Assembly: GCF_017654505.1 (NCBI RefSeq)
Contig: NC_054569.1
Location: 3,325,415-3,389,414, forward strand
Length of the DNA stretch: 64,000 nt
Reading direction: 5' to 3'
Origin: Polyodon spathula
Taxonomy: Eukaryota > Chordata > Actinopteri > Acipenseriformes > Polyodontidae
Below, in pieces: positions 1 through 17,490 of this stretch; within the stretch, counting starts at the first letter, position 1, and every line of letters starts with the position of its first letter. Under the pieces are notes generated by a model that was given only the letters and a program-made list of their open reading frames with translations, did not search any database and was not told the origin of the DNA. Both the position numbers and the translations under genes were made by a program.

Positions 1-532
1 AAAAAGAAATGGCAGCTCCTTCTCCTCCACTTTACTCCATATGGAAGTTCAGTTATTTAGCTGTTCCTGCAGTGTCAACAGACAGCTTTTAATTAGCACA
101 TTCGTGAGAGTTTCACACAGAGGCTTAGACAGCACCCAAGTAACAGGCCAGGGATGTTCTGAATTCATGAAAAAGGCTTCCATTTTGCAAAGAAAATGGC
201 TAGTGGAAGAGAGCCGATAGCTGCTGCAAGGATAGTGGGGGATTCATTGAATAGAAATAGTATTGATTAGCGTACCTATTCACACATGCTGGGGGCATTC
301 CTATCTCCACATGTCCAGGTTCATGCATCCGCCACTGGGTAGAGCGAAAAAAGCCCATGTACATTTCACACAAGCCCTGATTTCATGACATGCACACAGG
401 GAAGGGGAAACACATTTCTGAGGCAGCGCAGTTTTGAAAACAATTCAAGAATCTTTGTTGCATTCCTCGTTTCCTCGTTTGGAATGTCAGAATAATCCTG
501 GCACCCGTTTTAAGTTAAGTTTAAGTCAAAGT

Positions 533-600
533 TAGTGAAATCAGTGCAATCAATTAAATCAGCGAAATCAGTGAAATTGGTGAAATCAGTGAAATCAGTC
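533..600. repeat. Short imperfect tandem repeat (GTGAAATCA-like)
   Basis: The motif GTGAAATCA and close variants recur about seven times with a period of roughly 9-11 bases. It is an ordinary short minisatellite in noncoding DNA. Confidence 0.7.
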
Positions 601-1504
601 ACAGCACTTTGGCGTTAGGAAACTACCTCTTCCTTCTTCTGGTTTCCGGTATTTCTACATATGCGCTGATCAAATTGAATTAATTGCACAGCCAGAGACA
701 TTATTCAATGTGTAATCAAAGTGAGTAGTGAATTCTGAATTACAGCATTGTGCGTGAATAAGGGTGCTGTGTGTAAAGAACAGCGTAATTAAGCTCTCTG
801 CAAAACAAGTGCATTTAACAGCCCTCTCTGTGGCTAGACCTTAATCAAAATCTCTTCAGTTTACAGTTTCATTATCTCGCTTTTTAAATATTGAAGCATT
901 TGGCTGGATAGCTGTGACTGCTATCACTATCAATGAAGGGATGCAAATTATCTGTTCCTGGGCGCCACAATTTGTGTTGCTGGGTAACATTTGATCGGTT
1001 GTAGTGTTGACGAGCTCATGATTATTAAGACCATTGCTCTTCTAAAGTATCTCCAGTGGCTCGCTCTGTGAACTCACTACTGATTGGAGTGCATGATGAG
1101 TCATGCAAGCAGAGTTCAAATCCTGTTCCTGCCAAGTTGCTGATTCTGGCTGGGGGACAAAAGAGAAGTGCAGCTAACTATTTTTTTTTTATTTTTCTTA
1201 TTTATTTCTATTTTATATTTTGTGAAATAAAACGCATATGAAGCAGCTTGCACTACAAAACGTTCTGCATCCAATACAGAACAAAACAGCTGTCATGTGG
1301 TTGTGATAATTCTAGCTTCCCAGGACGCCATAACTGGAAGAATCCTTCAACATGCTTCCTAAACATCAGCTGACAGAGAGTCGTACTGTGCTGTACCTTG
1401 CTTTGCAGCTTATCAGTGATTTACCACACTCAACCTGTACTCTCTCAGTCTTTCATTACGCTTCACAACACTTTTTTCAGCATTAATGTCCGAGACAGCA
1501 GTCT

Positions 1505-1565
1505 TTACCTGCTAGATCATTTAAACGGTGCCCTGAGCCAAAGATAAAAATGATCTAGCAGGTAA
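1505..1565. other. Perfect 18-bp inverted repeat with a 25-nt loop
   Basis: The arms at 1505-1522 and 1548-1565 are exact reverse complements (TTACCTGCTAGATCATTT and its complement) around a 25-nt loop. Outside the perfect stem further short pairings are possible (CAG with CTG, AG with CT), so the foldback could reach about 30 interrupted base pairs. It could be a microRNA-like hairpin, the remnant of a foldback element, or chance. I do not recognise a known microRNA seed. Confidence 0.75.
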
Positions 1566-2399
1566 TTGCTCCTGCAGAGGATACTAATGCTGTTACAAAC
1601 CAAGCAAATTACTCTGCGGACTGGATCGCCTTGGCTGCAGTTTCAAACGAGTTTCAAGAAAGTGAGAATCTAAGAAAGCAGCGACCTCAGAAAGTGACTA
1701 TGTGAGGTTTGTCTGCTTTGACCCAGGCAATAACCCGGTAACCTTTTATTTCTTGCCACCTGTCCCCGTGTTTTGTATGTTGCACTCTGTGTGCAGCTGC
1801 CTCAGAACTGGAACCAAGAAAAACACAGCATTTAGAACAAAGAGATCAACTACTTAAAAATATGTTCTACCCTTCAGAGCAAACAGAGCTGCAGAGTCAA
1901 TGCAAAGAGCATCGTTCACACACATTAGCAGCAGAGCTGGCTTCACACATTTGCTTTGAACATTTAGAACGATTCCATTAGGCAAATTGATTTTAATATC
2001 CCAAGCATTAGTATTCCAATCATGGCTCTTAAAAATAAGAGTACAGTTTGCTAATTTTATCTCACATTAAAGCACAGGCTGATTAGTGCTATAGTGTTAA
2101 GAGAGGGGAGCTTTCAAGGTCAGCAATGATCTTTAATAGTGCGATTGCTGCCTTTTTAAAAATGCATTTCGCAGACTCTCGTTAGCTTTAGAACTGCTTT
2201 ACCACTCCCTGAACGGTTTACCTTTTTCATTTCAGTCCCAGAGTGTGTGTCTCGCACGAAGAGAGCAGGTATCAATAAGTCATTATTTTGCTTAACCAAG
2301 TGAGAAACCATTGCAGTGGCGACCTGGCCAAGACTACTCAGACTGTAGACAACAACCAATAAGCATCAGTGTATTTTAGTCTTTAAAAGTAAGTAACAC

Positions 2400-2551
2400 C
2401 AGGGGTGGAATTAAGACTCCTTTTGTAGCTACACCCATTCCAGGTTTTACTACAAGCTTGATTAGCCACAGGGCATACATAACAAGCTCAGGTATATAAA
2501 ACCAGGAATGGATCAGACTGCAATGCAATCAGAGTCTTACTTCCATTCCTG
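2400..2551. mobile_element. MITE-like element with terminal inverted repeats, copy 1
   Basis: The ends CAGGGGTGGAATTAAGACTC and, reverse-complemented, CAGGAATGGAAGTAAGACTC match at 17 of 20 positions. The interior holds a second inverted pair (CATTCCAGGTTTTACT against the complement of AAACCAGGAATGG), so the element is nested-palindromic. A diverged relative lies at 27629-27796. No coding capacity is present. CAGGG-type termini are typical of hAT elements, but I cannot see a clean 8-bp target duplication, so the superfamily is unassigned. Confidence 0.6.
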
Positions 2552-5766
<3,215 letters not shown>

Positions 5767-6711
5767 AAAAGATGGTTCTGTAAAGAAGAAACATGAATAA
5801 ATAAACTAATTTAGCAATTTAAATGGCTGCATTAAAAATATATATTATGGGTGCAGGCATCTGTAGGCACTCATTTCTCTCGGCCGTGGGATGATCTTTT
5901 CGTTCTGTGGTTTTAATCTGCCACTAAATTGCAGAAGAAGAAAGAGCGAGAGAAAAAAAAGAATACCTTTTTCAATTACTGCCATGCTGCAAGCCCATTG
6001 TAATTCATGCCCAGCTTCATTTTACTGTATAATCTCTAACTGCACGACTCTCAGTAGATATGCTTATTCTTACACACAAACACACCATTAGAGAGACTCG
6101 CGCATGGTGTTTTTATTTTTTTTTTAACGAGATCCTCAACATTTGCAGTGAGTTCCTGAAACAGGAGTTCTCATCTCGTTACAGGTGGATTAATTCATCC
6201 GTACACATATCTTCAGTGTCCTGAGTAAAGAGACAGATAATCCGAGGCACACGCACGCCCACACACACACACACACACACACGCTCAGAAGCAATGGTTC
6301 ACTCACTTGAATTTCAAGTCATGTCTTCACTACTTGCTAATTTTCCAAAACCAGAAGCACAAGCTCGGTCACTCACTGTCAGCCAAGCAGGGCGTTGGAG
6401 TGGGTGTGTAAAGGGGGGGGGGGGGGGTTGCAGACTGGCAGAAGCAGACTATGGGTCAACATTAGGAAGCAGTAACTGATCCAGTCCCCTTTGATTATTT
6501 ACTTCTCAAATTCTGGAGCTGGAGATAGCGTGAAGGTCAGCTTTTGGAACAAACAGAGCTATTGTAATCCCTACAGTTGTGGTAGACAATACAGTAGCAC
6601 TGCCTGAATTATCAACTCTGCCTTTAGGACACAATTTGTTTTATTTGCCTTACTGGAATTAAGACACAACCCTTTATATATAGTTTGAGAGCTTGGTTAG
6701 GGTGCAGAAGA
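5767..6711. other. Noncoding, no gene recognised
   Basis: Nothing gene-like is visible. The region holds a short (CA)n at about 6260-6284 and a 15-base G run at 6413-6427. Confidence 0.6.
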
Positions 6712-6880
6712 AGGCTGGAATAGCTCAGTGGTAAGAGGATTGTGGCTGCTGTGTTGAAGGCAATTCCGGGTTAAAACCCCAGAACTAACCAATAGTCCTG
6801 CTCAGTCTTAGGTCCAAGATCTTTGGACAAGGTGCTTGAGACAAGGGTGAGATGCACAGTGGCCAAAGAAAAAAAAAAAG
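6712..6880 (+). mobile_element. tRNA-derived SINE
   Basis: The element has an RNA polymerase III A-box (TAGCTCAGTGGT, near 6721) and, about 40 bases later, a B-box-like GGTTAAAACCC that differs at one base from the GGTTCRANNCC consensus. It ends in an A-rich run at about 6868-6880. This arrangement of a tRNA-like head, unrelated body and A-rich tail is that of a tRNA-derived SINE. The degenerate B-box and lack of a complete cloverleaf argue against a working tRNA gene. Confidence 0.6.
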
Positions 6881-7377
6881 CCCTAAACTCCAGATGTCTT
6901 GACACGCTTTGCCTGGAGACTGCACACACTTCACATGTAGTCCTTTAAACAATGCAATTAGTTTTGGAGGGGTCTTTGATCCAGGCCCTGTTTCAGCAAT
7001 CTCAGATCCCTGAGGAGAGCAGCTGGCTCGCTCCTGCAGTTCTGCCAAACACTGCCACATTCACTTAGCCATTTCCACCTGCTGTACTGTTTGCATCTTG
7101 ACGCCATGTTCTTCTCTGAGCAGCTGTTTGTTCTGCATTGGCATTGACACGTTCTTATTCCTTAGACCCTACAGGCTCTTACTAGTGATACCAGGACTGG
7201 ACTAGGTATTACTTTAGTGTCATTTCTAATGTCGAAAGTATTATTGCTGTTATAAGCTATGGGATGCTCATTTAGGATTTTAACATTGGTTCCTGTTCGC
7301 CTTGTGGTATGTTATTCAATATATTAGCTACAGAGGTGTGCACAAACCCAGACCTGAGTCAAGTACCATACCTGTCC

Positions 7378-7575
7378 TAATAATGAGCGCTAGTCTAAAC
7401 ACTCCACTCTCAGCTCTCCAGCGCTGTCATTACCATCACCTTAATAATAATGAGCACTAAACACTCCACTCTCAGCTCTCCAGCGCTGTCATTACCAGGA
7501 CCTTCATAATAATGAGCGCTAGTCTAAACACTCGACTCTCAACTCTCCAGCGCTGTCATTATCCTACACATTAAT
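7378..7575. repeat. Imperfect ~65-bp tandem repeat, about 3-4 copies
   Basis: Units beginning TAATAATGAGCGCTAGTC and containing CTCTCCAGCGCTGTCATTA recur at about 7378, 7445, 7507 and, truncated, 7566. Small indels separate the copies. Confidence 0.8.
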
Positions 7576-9529
7576 AATGAGCTAAAGCTGAGTACAGTTA
7601 ACTTCCTAGCACTGTTGGTCTGAACCTCAGTGGGATTCACCGAACAAGCACCGAACAAAAGCTGAGACACCTGCGGCAATCTCGACCTACGAACCACCCC
7701 CTATCACATTGCAACTTCATGCTTTCAATCTAATACTAGCAGTGCCTCAGCGAAGCCTCCATTCTACCCACTGCCTGGAGGAGACGAGGAGAAAGCCAGT
7801 TCACAGCACCAGTCCCTTCACAAGTAAACATCTTAATCCTCCTGGTTCTTTATTTTCTTAAGAACAAAATGAATCAGCATTTATTTACACCTGTATTGAG
7901 ACCCTAAATTGCCGTTTGCTGTACACAGGTTGGGGAAAAAATAAATTTAAAAGGCAATCGCAGTTTAGTGGCAGAAATGTAGTTAGACTGCAGTTTAGCT
8001 GCAATTTATGTTCATCATAATAGCAACACATAGTAGCAAACACCGCTGTATCATAACTGTGGTGATAGTGTCAAACTGAGCACTAACAACTCTTGGCAGG
8101 TATCAGCCCTCATTTTAAAGCACTTACGTTGAATTGGAAGTTGAAAAAGGAATTTTAATATCAAGCTTCGCTGCCAGTAGAGTTTGAACGCCTGTCAGTA
8201 TGACAGATTGCCTGTGTAGTATGTCTACTAAACGTTGATTCAGGTGACGCAAAGTGGGACAAACCTAAAAGAGAAAACCTCGGGAGTACACTGGCCAGTT
8301 TCTGAGCTGTCCAGCTTCATGTGCCAACAGAGCTGTGCTTGGACTTTGATTAAAACTTTATCTCCAACAGATGCCTTTGACCTGCTCCACAGAAACAAGC
8401 CTGCAGAATCACAAACAGCAATGGGAACAGTGCTTGATTAACACCTGGCCATGTAGTTCTTGGTATTTCTTCTGTGTCATGCTCTCCTCCTCGGTCCGAA
8501 TCTGATTATAGTTTGCAGGTTCGGGCTCAGCCCTATTTGAACACAGTTTGCAGTAACATAATTGCAAGTTCTGTCCATAGACATATAAAGCAATAGTTAA
8601 GATACTTTTGAGCAGAAGTCTTTCTCAATGTCGTGCATAGACAGTGGGAATACATGATTTGCTAACTAACCCATATGTGCTTTGCTCTTTTCATTGCATG
8701 CACTGCACTATTTTGCACCACCTTTTTAATTGCATGAACTTCAAGGTTTCACTCAAGGTTTCCTGCTGGGTAAGAATTGCCCTTAGGCACTCAAAAAGCC
8801 AAGCACTGCGTGTGATACAAAGACAGATGAGGGGGGGTCATGAAACCACTGATTCTCCCTATGCTGGATGTCTCCTGCTTACAGATTGCAAAATGACACT
8901 TGTTGTCAAGACTTGATAGACTCTGTAAATGATTACTTAGATTTAGTGGGCCATGTGGCGTTAACCTAAAGCACTGTGAGATAAAAAAAACAGAATTTGG
9001 AACGGCTTACCCTCTGGTCAAGATGTGCAGTAAACAGGCTTTAAAAAAGCAATACAAGCCACGCAGCTTCATATGCTTCAGATCAAGTCATTTTTCAGAA
9101 TACCAATTGCTGTCCTGTCTTAGAGAGATCAAGCACATGCAGGCTTCTAGAAATCGTTTCTGAAAAGGGTAAATCTTCCTTTTCTTCCTGTCCATGCAAA
9201 GGACTTTCACTCATTGAGTTTTGAACAATACTTCACAGTATTACAGTCCTGTATTGCCAATACCAAGCTGTTATGGTCCAACTCAAGCACAAGTAATGTC
9301 TTGTATGAATACTTCTTTGCAATAATGCTAAAATAAAACATGATCTATAAAGTGTCAGTTTGTGTCAGAACAAATAGAAAACAAAACACTGAACATAGAC
9401 AGGCAGAAAAATCTCCAATATCCGTCTGCCATCAAACTATATACCTGTCTGCCTATCTGTTTGTCAATTATTTTGCTGGCTTGTTTACGTGCTCCCTCTC
9501 TCCCAGTCTCATCTCATCATCGTATTACC

Positions 9530-9800
9530 TCTCTCATGCAATTAAGCAGCAGACGTGTCAGGCTGTCCAGATGGACTGAATTAGCCAAAGTGACAGGCAA
9601 TAAAAACACCTGAAAGATTACTTTTCTCTTCATTTGAGACACAATAAGAGAAGACGAACGACGCTCTGCGGCCCCCCTTACAGGCCGTAAATACAATAAC
9701 CATCAGCAAGGGGGGAGCTGCGATTGCCAGCCGCGATGGCGCGGCCCCAAACGCATTACAATCATCAAATGAACTGAACCCTGTTTGAGGTGTCAAACAG
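9530..9800. promoter_or_regulatory. Candidate conserved noncoding element
   Basis: The stretch has the texture of vertebrate developmental enhancers: homeodomain cores (CAATTA, GATTAC), TALE/MEIS-type TGACAG at 9590-9596 and GTGTCAAACAGG near 9790, and balanced composition without simple repeats. No frame is coding. This is a pattern judgement; I could not align it to other genomes. Confidence 0.3.
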
Positions 9801-10227
9801 GAAGAGCAGAAGCTGTTGCCCTTTATGTACTCTTATAGTACTTGAAGATGCATTTGGAGCCACTAATAATGAGAGCATCATATATTACAGGGTTTCAATT
9901 CAATGTTTACAGCCCATGCCCACACCGATGATATGCACGTATCAAGTTGGACATCTATAAATATAATAAAGAAATACATGTCTGTAGTGTAGGTTTCTGT
10001 AAAGGTTGCTAGACGATTTTCTTTAAGCAGACCGTCATCAATAGCTTTCTGTTTCTTTCTATTTTTCCTGTAAACTGAACTGAGAGGAGAAGGCTGTGTG
10101 TTTGAATTGGAAATGGAGCGGTCTCGTTCAGGCCTCTCTGCATCCGGCCCTGAGCATGTTAGGGGCACGGAGTATAATGTAAGGTCACTGAGGTCTTCAA
10201 TGCCCTCTATGTACACAGGAGCATATA

Positions 10228-10230
<3 letters not shown>

Positions 10231-10314
<84 letters not shown>
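10231..10314. repeat. Compound (CT)n(CA)n microsatellite
   Basis: About 65 bases of CT dinucleotides run directly into a short CA run. Confidence 0.95.
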
Positions 10315-10315
<1 letters not shown>

Positions 10316-10707
10316 TCAGGGGTGCTTCTCTTTTTCTCTTCCATCTTACCATATTCCCACATTTTCTCTCTCCATCGCTCCCTCTCACTCTTCTCCTTCT
10401 CCCACTACCCCTTTTCTGCAGCTCCTCTCCCTTACTTAGCCTCCCCTTCCCTCTCGCTCTCTTTTCTCAGTGTTTGAGTAAATGAGCAGACCAGAAGGAT
10501 ATAGTGTGTCTACAGCTCAGGGTGATTTGCAGGGGCAGACCTTAGAGAATTAAAGGAGTGAAATCACATTTTCACGCCCACACTGCTCTCAAAACCCTTG
10601 ACTGGAGCCTGACCCAGTCATCACTATCTCGACTCTTAGAAAAAATGCACTGAAACCTGACGACCTGGGATCAAGAAATCAGCTTGGTTCCATTGTGTGC
10701 TCACACA

Positions 10708-10709
10708 CT

Positions 10710-10798
<89 letters not shown>

Positions 10799-10846
10799 AC
10801 ACTCACACACTCTCTCACACACACACACACGCACACACACACAGTG
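10708..10846. repeat. Long (CA)n microsatellite
   Basis: About 140 bases of CA dinucleotides with CTCA and GCA interruptions near the right end. The His-Thr frames across it are artefacts of the repeat. Confidence 0.95.
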
Positions 10847-11306
10847 CTTGGGGGTTTTGACATCTTTCCCTTTGTTTGGTTCTTGGTTCGTATTGCTTTG
10901 AGCTGGGATATCATCTGCGTATGGATCTATTTGTTCATTATATTATTAGATTTGATATATTTAGCAGGAAGGATGCCTGTGATGTTCAAAGGGGGTAAAG
11001 GTTTCTAAGAGACCGGCAACCCACAGGCAGTGACGATCCCTCAGCAGCGCTCGACATCACTTAACATTCAATAACATTCACAGGGTAAAATGGAAATAAA
11101 AGCGAAAATGCTAATTCATACATGCTTCAGTCAGGCCTGACATCAACTTGCATGACATCAGTGGGGAAAAAAGACAACAGCCCCTAATTAAACGTGAAAT
11201 AAACCAGCTATTAATAAATACCCAGTCTCTTCGGAGTGCCCTTGAAACCGCTTTAGGCAAAAAAAATAAAATAAAAGAAAGAACAAATGAAAAGAAAGTG
11301 TGGGTT

Positions 11307-11806
11307 NNNNNNNNNNNNNNNNNNNNNNNNNNNNNNNNNNNNNNNNNNNNNNNNNNNNNNNNNNNNNNNNNNNNNNNNNNNNNNNNNNNNNNNNNNNNNN
11401 NNNNNNNNNNNNNNNNNNNNNNNNNNNNNNNNNNNNNNNNNNNNNNNNNNNNNNNNNNNNNNNNNNNNNNNNNNNNNNNNNNNNNNNNNNNNNNNNNNNN
11501 NNNNNNNNNNNNNNNNNNNNNNNNNNNNNNNNNNNNNNNNNNNNNNNNNNNNNNNNNNNNNNNNNNNNNNNNNNNNNNNNNNNNNNNNNNNNNNNNNNNN
11601 NNNNNNNNNNNNNNNNNNNNNNNNNNNNNNNNNNNNNNNNNNNNNNNNNNNNNNNNNNNNNNNNNNNNNNNNNNNNNNNNNNNNNNNNNNNNNNNNNNNN
11701 NNNNNNNNNNNNNNNNNNNNNNNNNNNNNNNNNNNNNNNNNNNNNNNNNNNNNNNNNNNNNNNNNNNNNNNNNNNNNNNNNNNNNNNNNNNNNNNNNNNN
11801 NNNNNN
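11307..11806. other. Assembly gap of exactly 500 N
   Basis: Exactly 500 N, the same length as the two other gaps, so the size is probably a placeholder. The tecta gene to its right reads into this gap and none of its later exons are seen to the left, so real sequence is missing or the left piece does not belong here. Confidence 0.97.
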
Positions 11807-12066
11807 TTGGACCGAACACCCCCACCTCAGCCTCTCTCATCAACAGGTCTGTTATCACCAGTTCTGCAGTGGCTGAAATATCCACTTGAGGAAAGATCTG
11901 CTCCGCCAGACTACTTTCACTTACTCTACAAATAAAAGAGCTACTTTCTCATTTCTCCCAGACCTTAGTCATGCACTTCTCTTTCCCTATTCCTTTCTCT
12001 CCCTCCCTCCTCACCAATATCGATTAACTCTTCCGTCCCGCACTGTGGGTACCTGTGCGTCAGTCA

Positions 12067-14139
<2,073 letters not shown>

Positions 14140-16524
14140 TCCTGGGAAGAACACACAAGCAATTCTGTCACTTTCCTGCTTTACTGCACGCGATCCCTGC
14201 TGCCGTTACTGGCGGGGAGCGTGATGGTTCCAAGCTTTCCGTCAGTAGAACGCCATTAAATTGCCACTGTAACAAACACGTCCTCGGATAACGCATTGAT
14301 AGGTGTTTCATAAACGGAGCCGCGCACTAAAGTGGCAGAAATAATGCGGAATAAGGTCCAGGAAAGAGAAGGGAGGTTTTAGGGCAATGGTTTTAATATT
14401 GGCCCCTACAAACCAACCAAGCTTTTCAGAAAACCAGAATGCTTGTGGGCTATCGAGCAGTAATAAAGGTGACAATACCATTTTTTGGGATATCAAGTCT
14501 TTCAAAGACATCCCTCGTGCTACAGTTTAAAACCTAGCTGTGGCTGCAGCTGCTGCAACGTCCAGGACAGCGTCCTGAAATCCCAGGACGCCTACCACAA
14601 AACACCCCTGCCCTCCAACTGAAGAACCCTGAGGGGGCATCGATGCCCAGGACGGGGGCTGTTTTTATCTATTTATTCATTTTTAACGTTATGCTTTTAC
14701 AGGGGTTCTGTACTGTACGCCCCCATCATCGATTCACTAAAGAAACACAACAAGCAGCCCGGACAATGCCTGAACAAGCAGAGACATCAAGACCTTGTGG
14801 CAGAGTTGCAGTTCTTTGTGTAAATAAAAGACGTTGCAGTAAATTAACAGGACGCCCTTGTGCATGCACAGCACAGCGTGGATGGTGGTGGTGGTGGGAG
14901 TATTTGAAAGCCCCCCTGTCTCCCAGCCTTAGTCCTTGCCCAGTAGAGTGGAAGGCACTGTAGAGCCATTACCATGAATCTAATGAATTGAAATGAGTAC
15001 AGAGCCAGGGTCCCAGGGGCAGAGCCCCCAGACTATCCTGTACTTAAATCAGGCACTGCCGTGGGGAGTGCTCAATAGAGTCCATTATGCGGGAGTAAAA
15101 AACAGCAGAACAATGCGAGCGGATCACTTTCTGTGTCAATAGATTTCAGTCCTTCCAGTAAGCGCTGAAGCCGTCCACACAGCGCCTGTTCATGCCCTAC
15201 AACAGTGCAGTTAATGTTAATGCGTCTCTGCACTGAGATCAGATTTGCCGTCTTTAGTCTAAACATATACAGCATGTACACAGTGCTGCGTATCACTCAT
15301 GGGGTCTCGTAATAGGGCAATGCCATTGCAACCTTGTAAGATGTTGGAATCACAAATCTGCTTTTTTAAATGAATGCTGTGGACCGTACTGAGTATGCGC
15401 TTCCATCAATAAACCACACAGTACTGACCTCAATGCGTTTGGAGAGGCACTGTCTGTATATAGGCCTGTATTCGGATACTGAACAGGTCTGCAAACCAGC
15501 GATTGTACAACAATACCGAAGACTATTAAATCATCAATTTTACTATTCGGATTGGTTTTCTCATGTAACGTAGCAAATTATTTTATAATAAGCTTCTCTA
15601 TGGTCTTTCCAAGACTTTTAAAATATGCCATTAGAAGAAGCAAAATGTTTTGGGGTTTTTTTTGCGTAAAATCATAAAAATAAAGAAATACTGTCGATAT
15701 TTTGTTTTCATTCGGACGGTATTGTATATTTATAGATCTCACCCCTAACTGTTATTATGGGATGTGTTTTCATGTATTGTATTAAGCTGTTCCATCGATC
15801 CTTTTAAAAAATCAAAAGTTAAGATGAGTGCCGTTCATATGTTGTTATTACTGTGGTTTGAGCCGTCTTACCCCGGTCTCTATTGGAAATGAAAATAAAA
15901 TGATTTGGTAACACTTATAATTGAAGGAGATGTTGTATGTTATTAATGAAACACTTAGAACCATGTTTGTTATAATCAATACAATCACAATCATTATAAA
16001 ACCCCAACATATGTCTAACAGGGATGAGCAATACCTGAAGATAATATCCTGAAGGAACAGAAAGAAGACAAGCGTTGAATTGACAACAGAACTGGCAGAA
16101 GGCACAGGTGTCGTTGTCCATCCATCAACAGTCCAAAGCACCTTTAACCAGTGTTCAATAGCCCAGTTTCTGTGTTCTTGTGCATATTGTAGCCTTTTAG
16201 TCTTGTTCTCCTTTCTTAACAGAGGTATTCCTACTGCAACACATCCTTTAAGTCCTGATTTCAAGAGTGACCTTCGTACTGTCGATTTGATGGAGAACGA
16301 CACCTGTCCCTTCTGCCAGTTCTGTTGTTAATTACAGATGAAGTTTCTCTGTACTTGTTGATTTTGGTTTGGATACCACACCTTGAAAATCAAGTGAAGC
16401 CAGTGATTTCACTCAATGTGTTTCCATCTAAATGCAAGTCAAGGTTGTTATAACAGTAGAAAACACTAGTGGAGGCTTTGAGTAAATTGTTGATGCGCAT
16501 AATGCATCAGAGCAGAAAAATGCA

Positions 16525-16529
<5 letters not shown>

Positions 16530-16564
<35 letters not shown>
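16530..16564. repeat. (CA)n microsatellite
   Basis: About 17 CA dinucleotides preceded by TATATA. Confidence 0.95.
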
Positions 16565-16566
<2 letters not shown>

Positions 16567-16779
16567 TACGTATACATAATCTAGCTATAGTGTATTACAG
16601 ATATATAGTCAGTGGTATTAATTAATATTGTGAGATACCTTATATACCTTTTTATATGTGGGTATCATACATATTTTATCATCTAGCTGTCCTTATTGTT
16701 CTCTATACTTCTTAAACAGTGCTTGCGTATGTATCATGGAGCTTAAAAATTATATATCTATATAGACAGAAAGATAAAT

Positions 16780-16780
<1 letters not shown>

Positions 16781-16839
<59 letters not shown>
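16781..16839. repeat. (TA)n microsatellite
   Basis: About 29 uninterrupted TA dinucleotides. The flanks are also AT-rich with several shorter TA runs. Confidence 0.95.
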
Positions 16840-17410
16840 CAACCGGTTTGGTTATAGTCAGCACAGTCAAGTTTGTTATGACTTTCTCATATTACATTGC
16901 CATCCAACCAACAAATTGATAGTCTTTCAAAGCTGTGGAAAGATGAAGGCAGTTTATTGGACTGTAACATGCAAATAGTACTGTAACTGGGAAGAGTACA
17001 ACTGCCAAGATAAGATTATATATATATATAATATATGCACATAATAATGAGCCATGGCCGATACAATGCACACATTCTTTAAAGTAAGAGTCAAGGTTTA
17101 CTCACCTGATTCTGACAGAATGAATAACTTAAATCCAACAATCCTCTTCAAGCAGGACCAAACCAACTGCCATCAAACTAAACAACCTCTCTGAAGAGAG
17201 AACAGAAAACAAACACACCTTGCACTGCTGTATCTTGAGGTATTTCTGATTGCACACAAAAAAAGCCGTAAAGCCTGGATGCAAGCGAGAGAGAGAGAGA
17301 GAATGAAAAGTTTGGAAAATTCTATTGCTGATTCTGGAGGAGTGCGTGGAGAGTGGCTTGGATTTGATTTTTTTTGGGTAGTGATTAAGTTATTCTGAGA
17401 TCAGTTTTTT

Positions 17411-17490
17411 GGGGGGCGGGGGGGGGGGGGGTATGTGCGGAGGGGAGAGAGAGAGAGAGGAGAGAGGGAGAGGGAGAGGGAGAGGGAGGT
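17411..17490. repeat. Poly-G and (GA)n/(GGGAGA)n purine tract
   Basis: A G-rich run at about 17411-17431 is followed by GA and GGGAGA repeats ending at about 17487. The tract is almost entirely purine on the plus strand. A short (GA)n also lies at 17287-17301. Confidence 0.9.

Larger units (their letters stand above)
1..2399. other. Noncoding, no gene recognised
   Basis: No reading frame here resembles a known protein and none has exon-like flanks. A stretch near 1055-1185 has a weak tRNA-like B-box (GAGTTCAAATCCTG) followed by T-rich sequence and may be an old SINE. AT-rich sequence at about 1970-2100 contains a MEF2-like palindromic core (CTTAAAAATAAG near 2029). Separate entries describe the tandem repeat at 533-600 and the hairpin at 1505-1565. 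Confidence 0.6.
6881..10220. other. Noncoding, no gene recognised
   Basis: No conserved protein frame is visible on either strand. The stretch contains the 7378-7575 tandem repeat and a candidate conserved noncoding element at 9530-9800, listed separately. Confidence 0.6.

Noticed and set aside
6717..6790. Functional tRNA gene
   Set aside because: The A-box is good but the B-box is degenerate and the acceptor stem and T-loop do not fold properly, so a SINE head is more likely.
10695..11008. His/Thr-rich and Cys/Val-rich frames
   Set aside because: They are translations of the (CA)n tract on both strands.
11148..11935. Long frames spanning N
   Set aside because: Frames across the 500-N gaps (here and at 36807-37306 and 55661-56160) are open only because N is not a stop.
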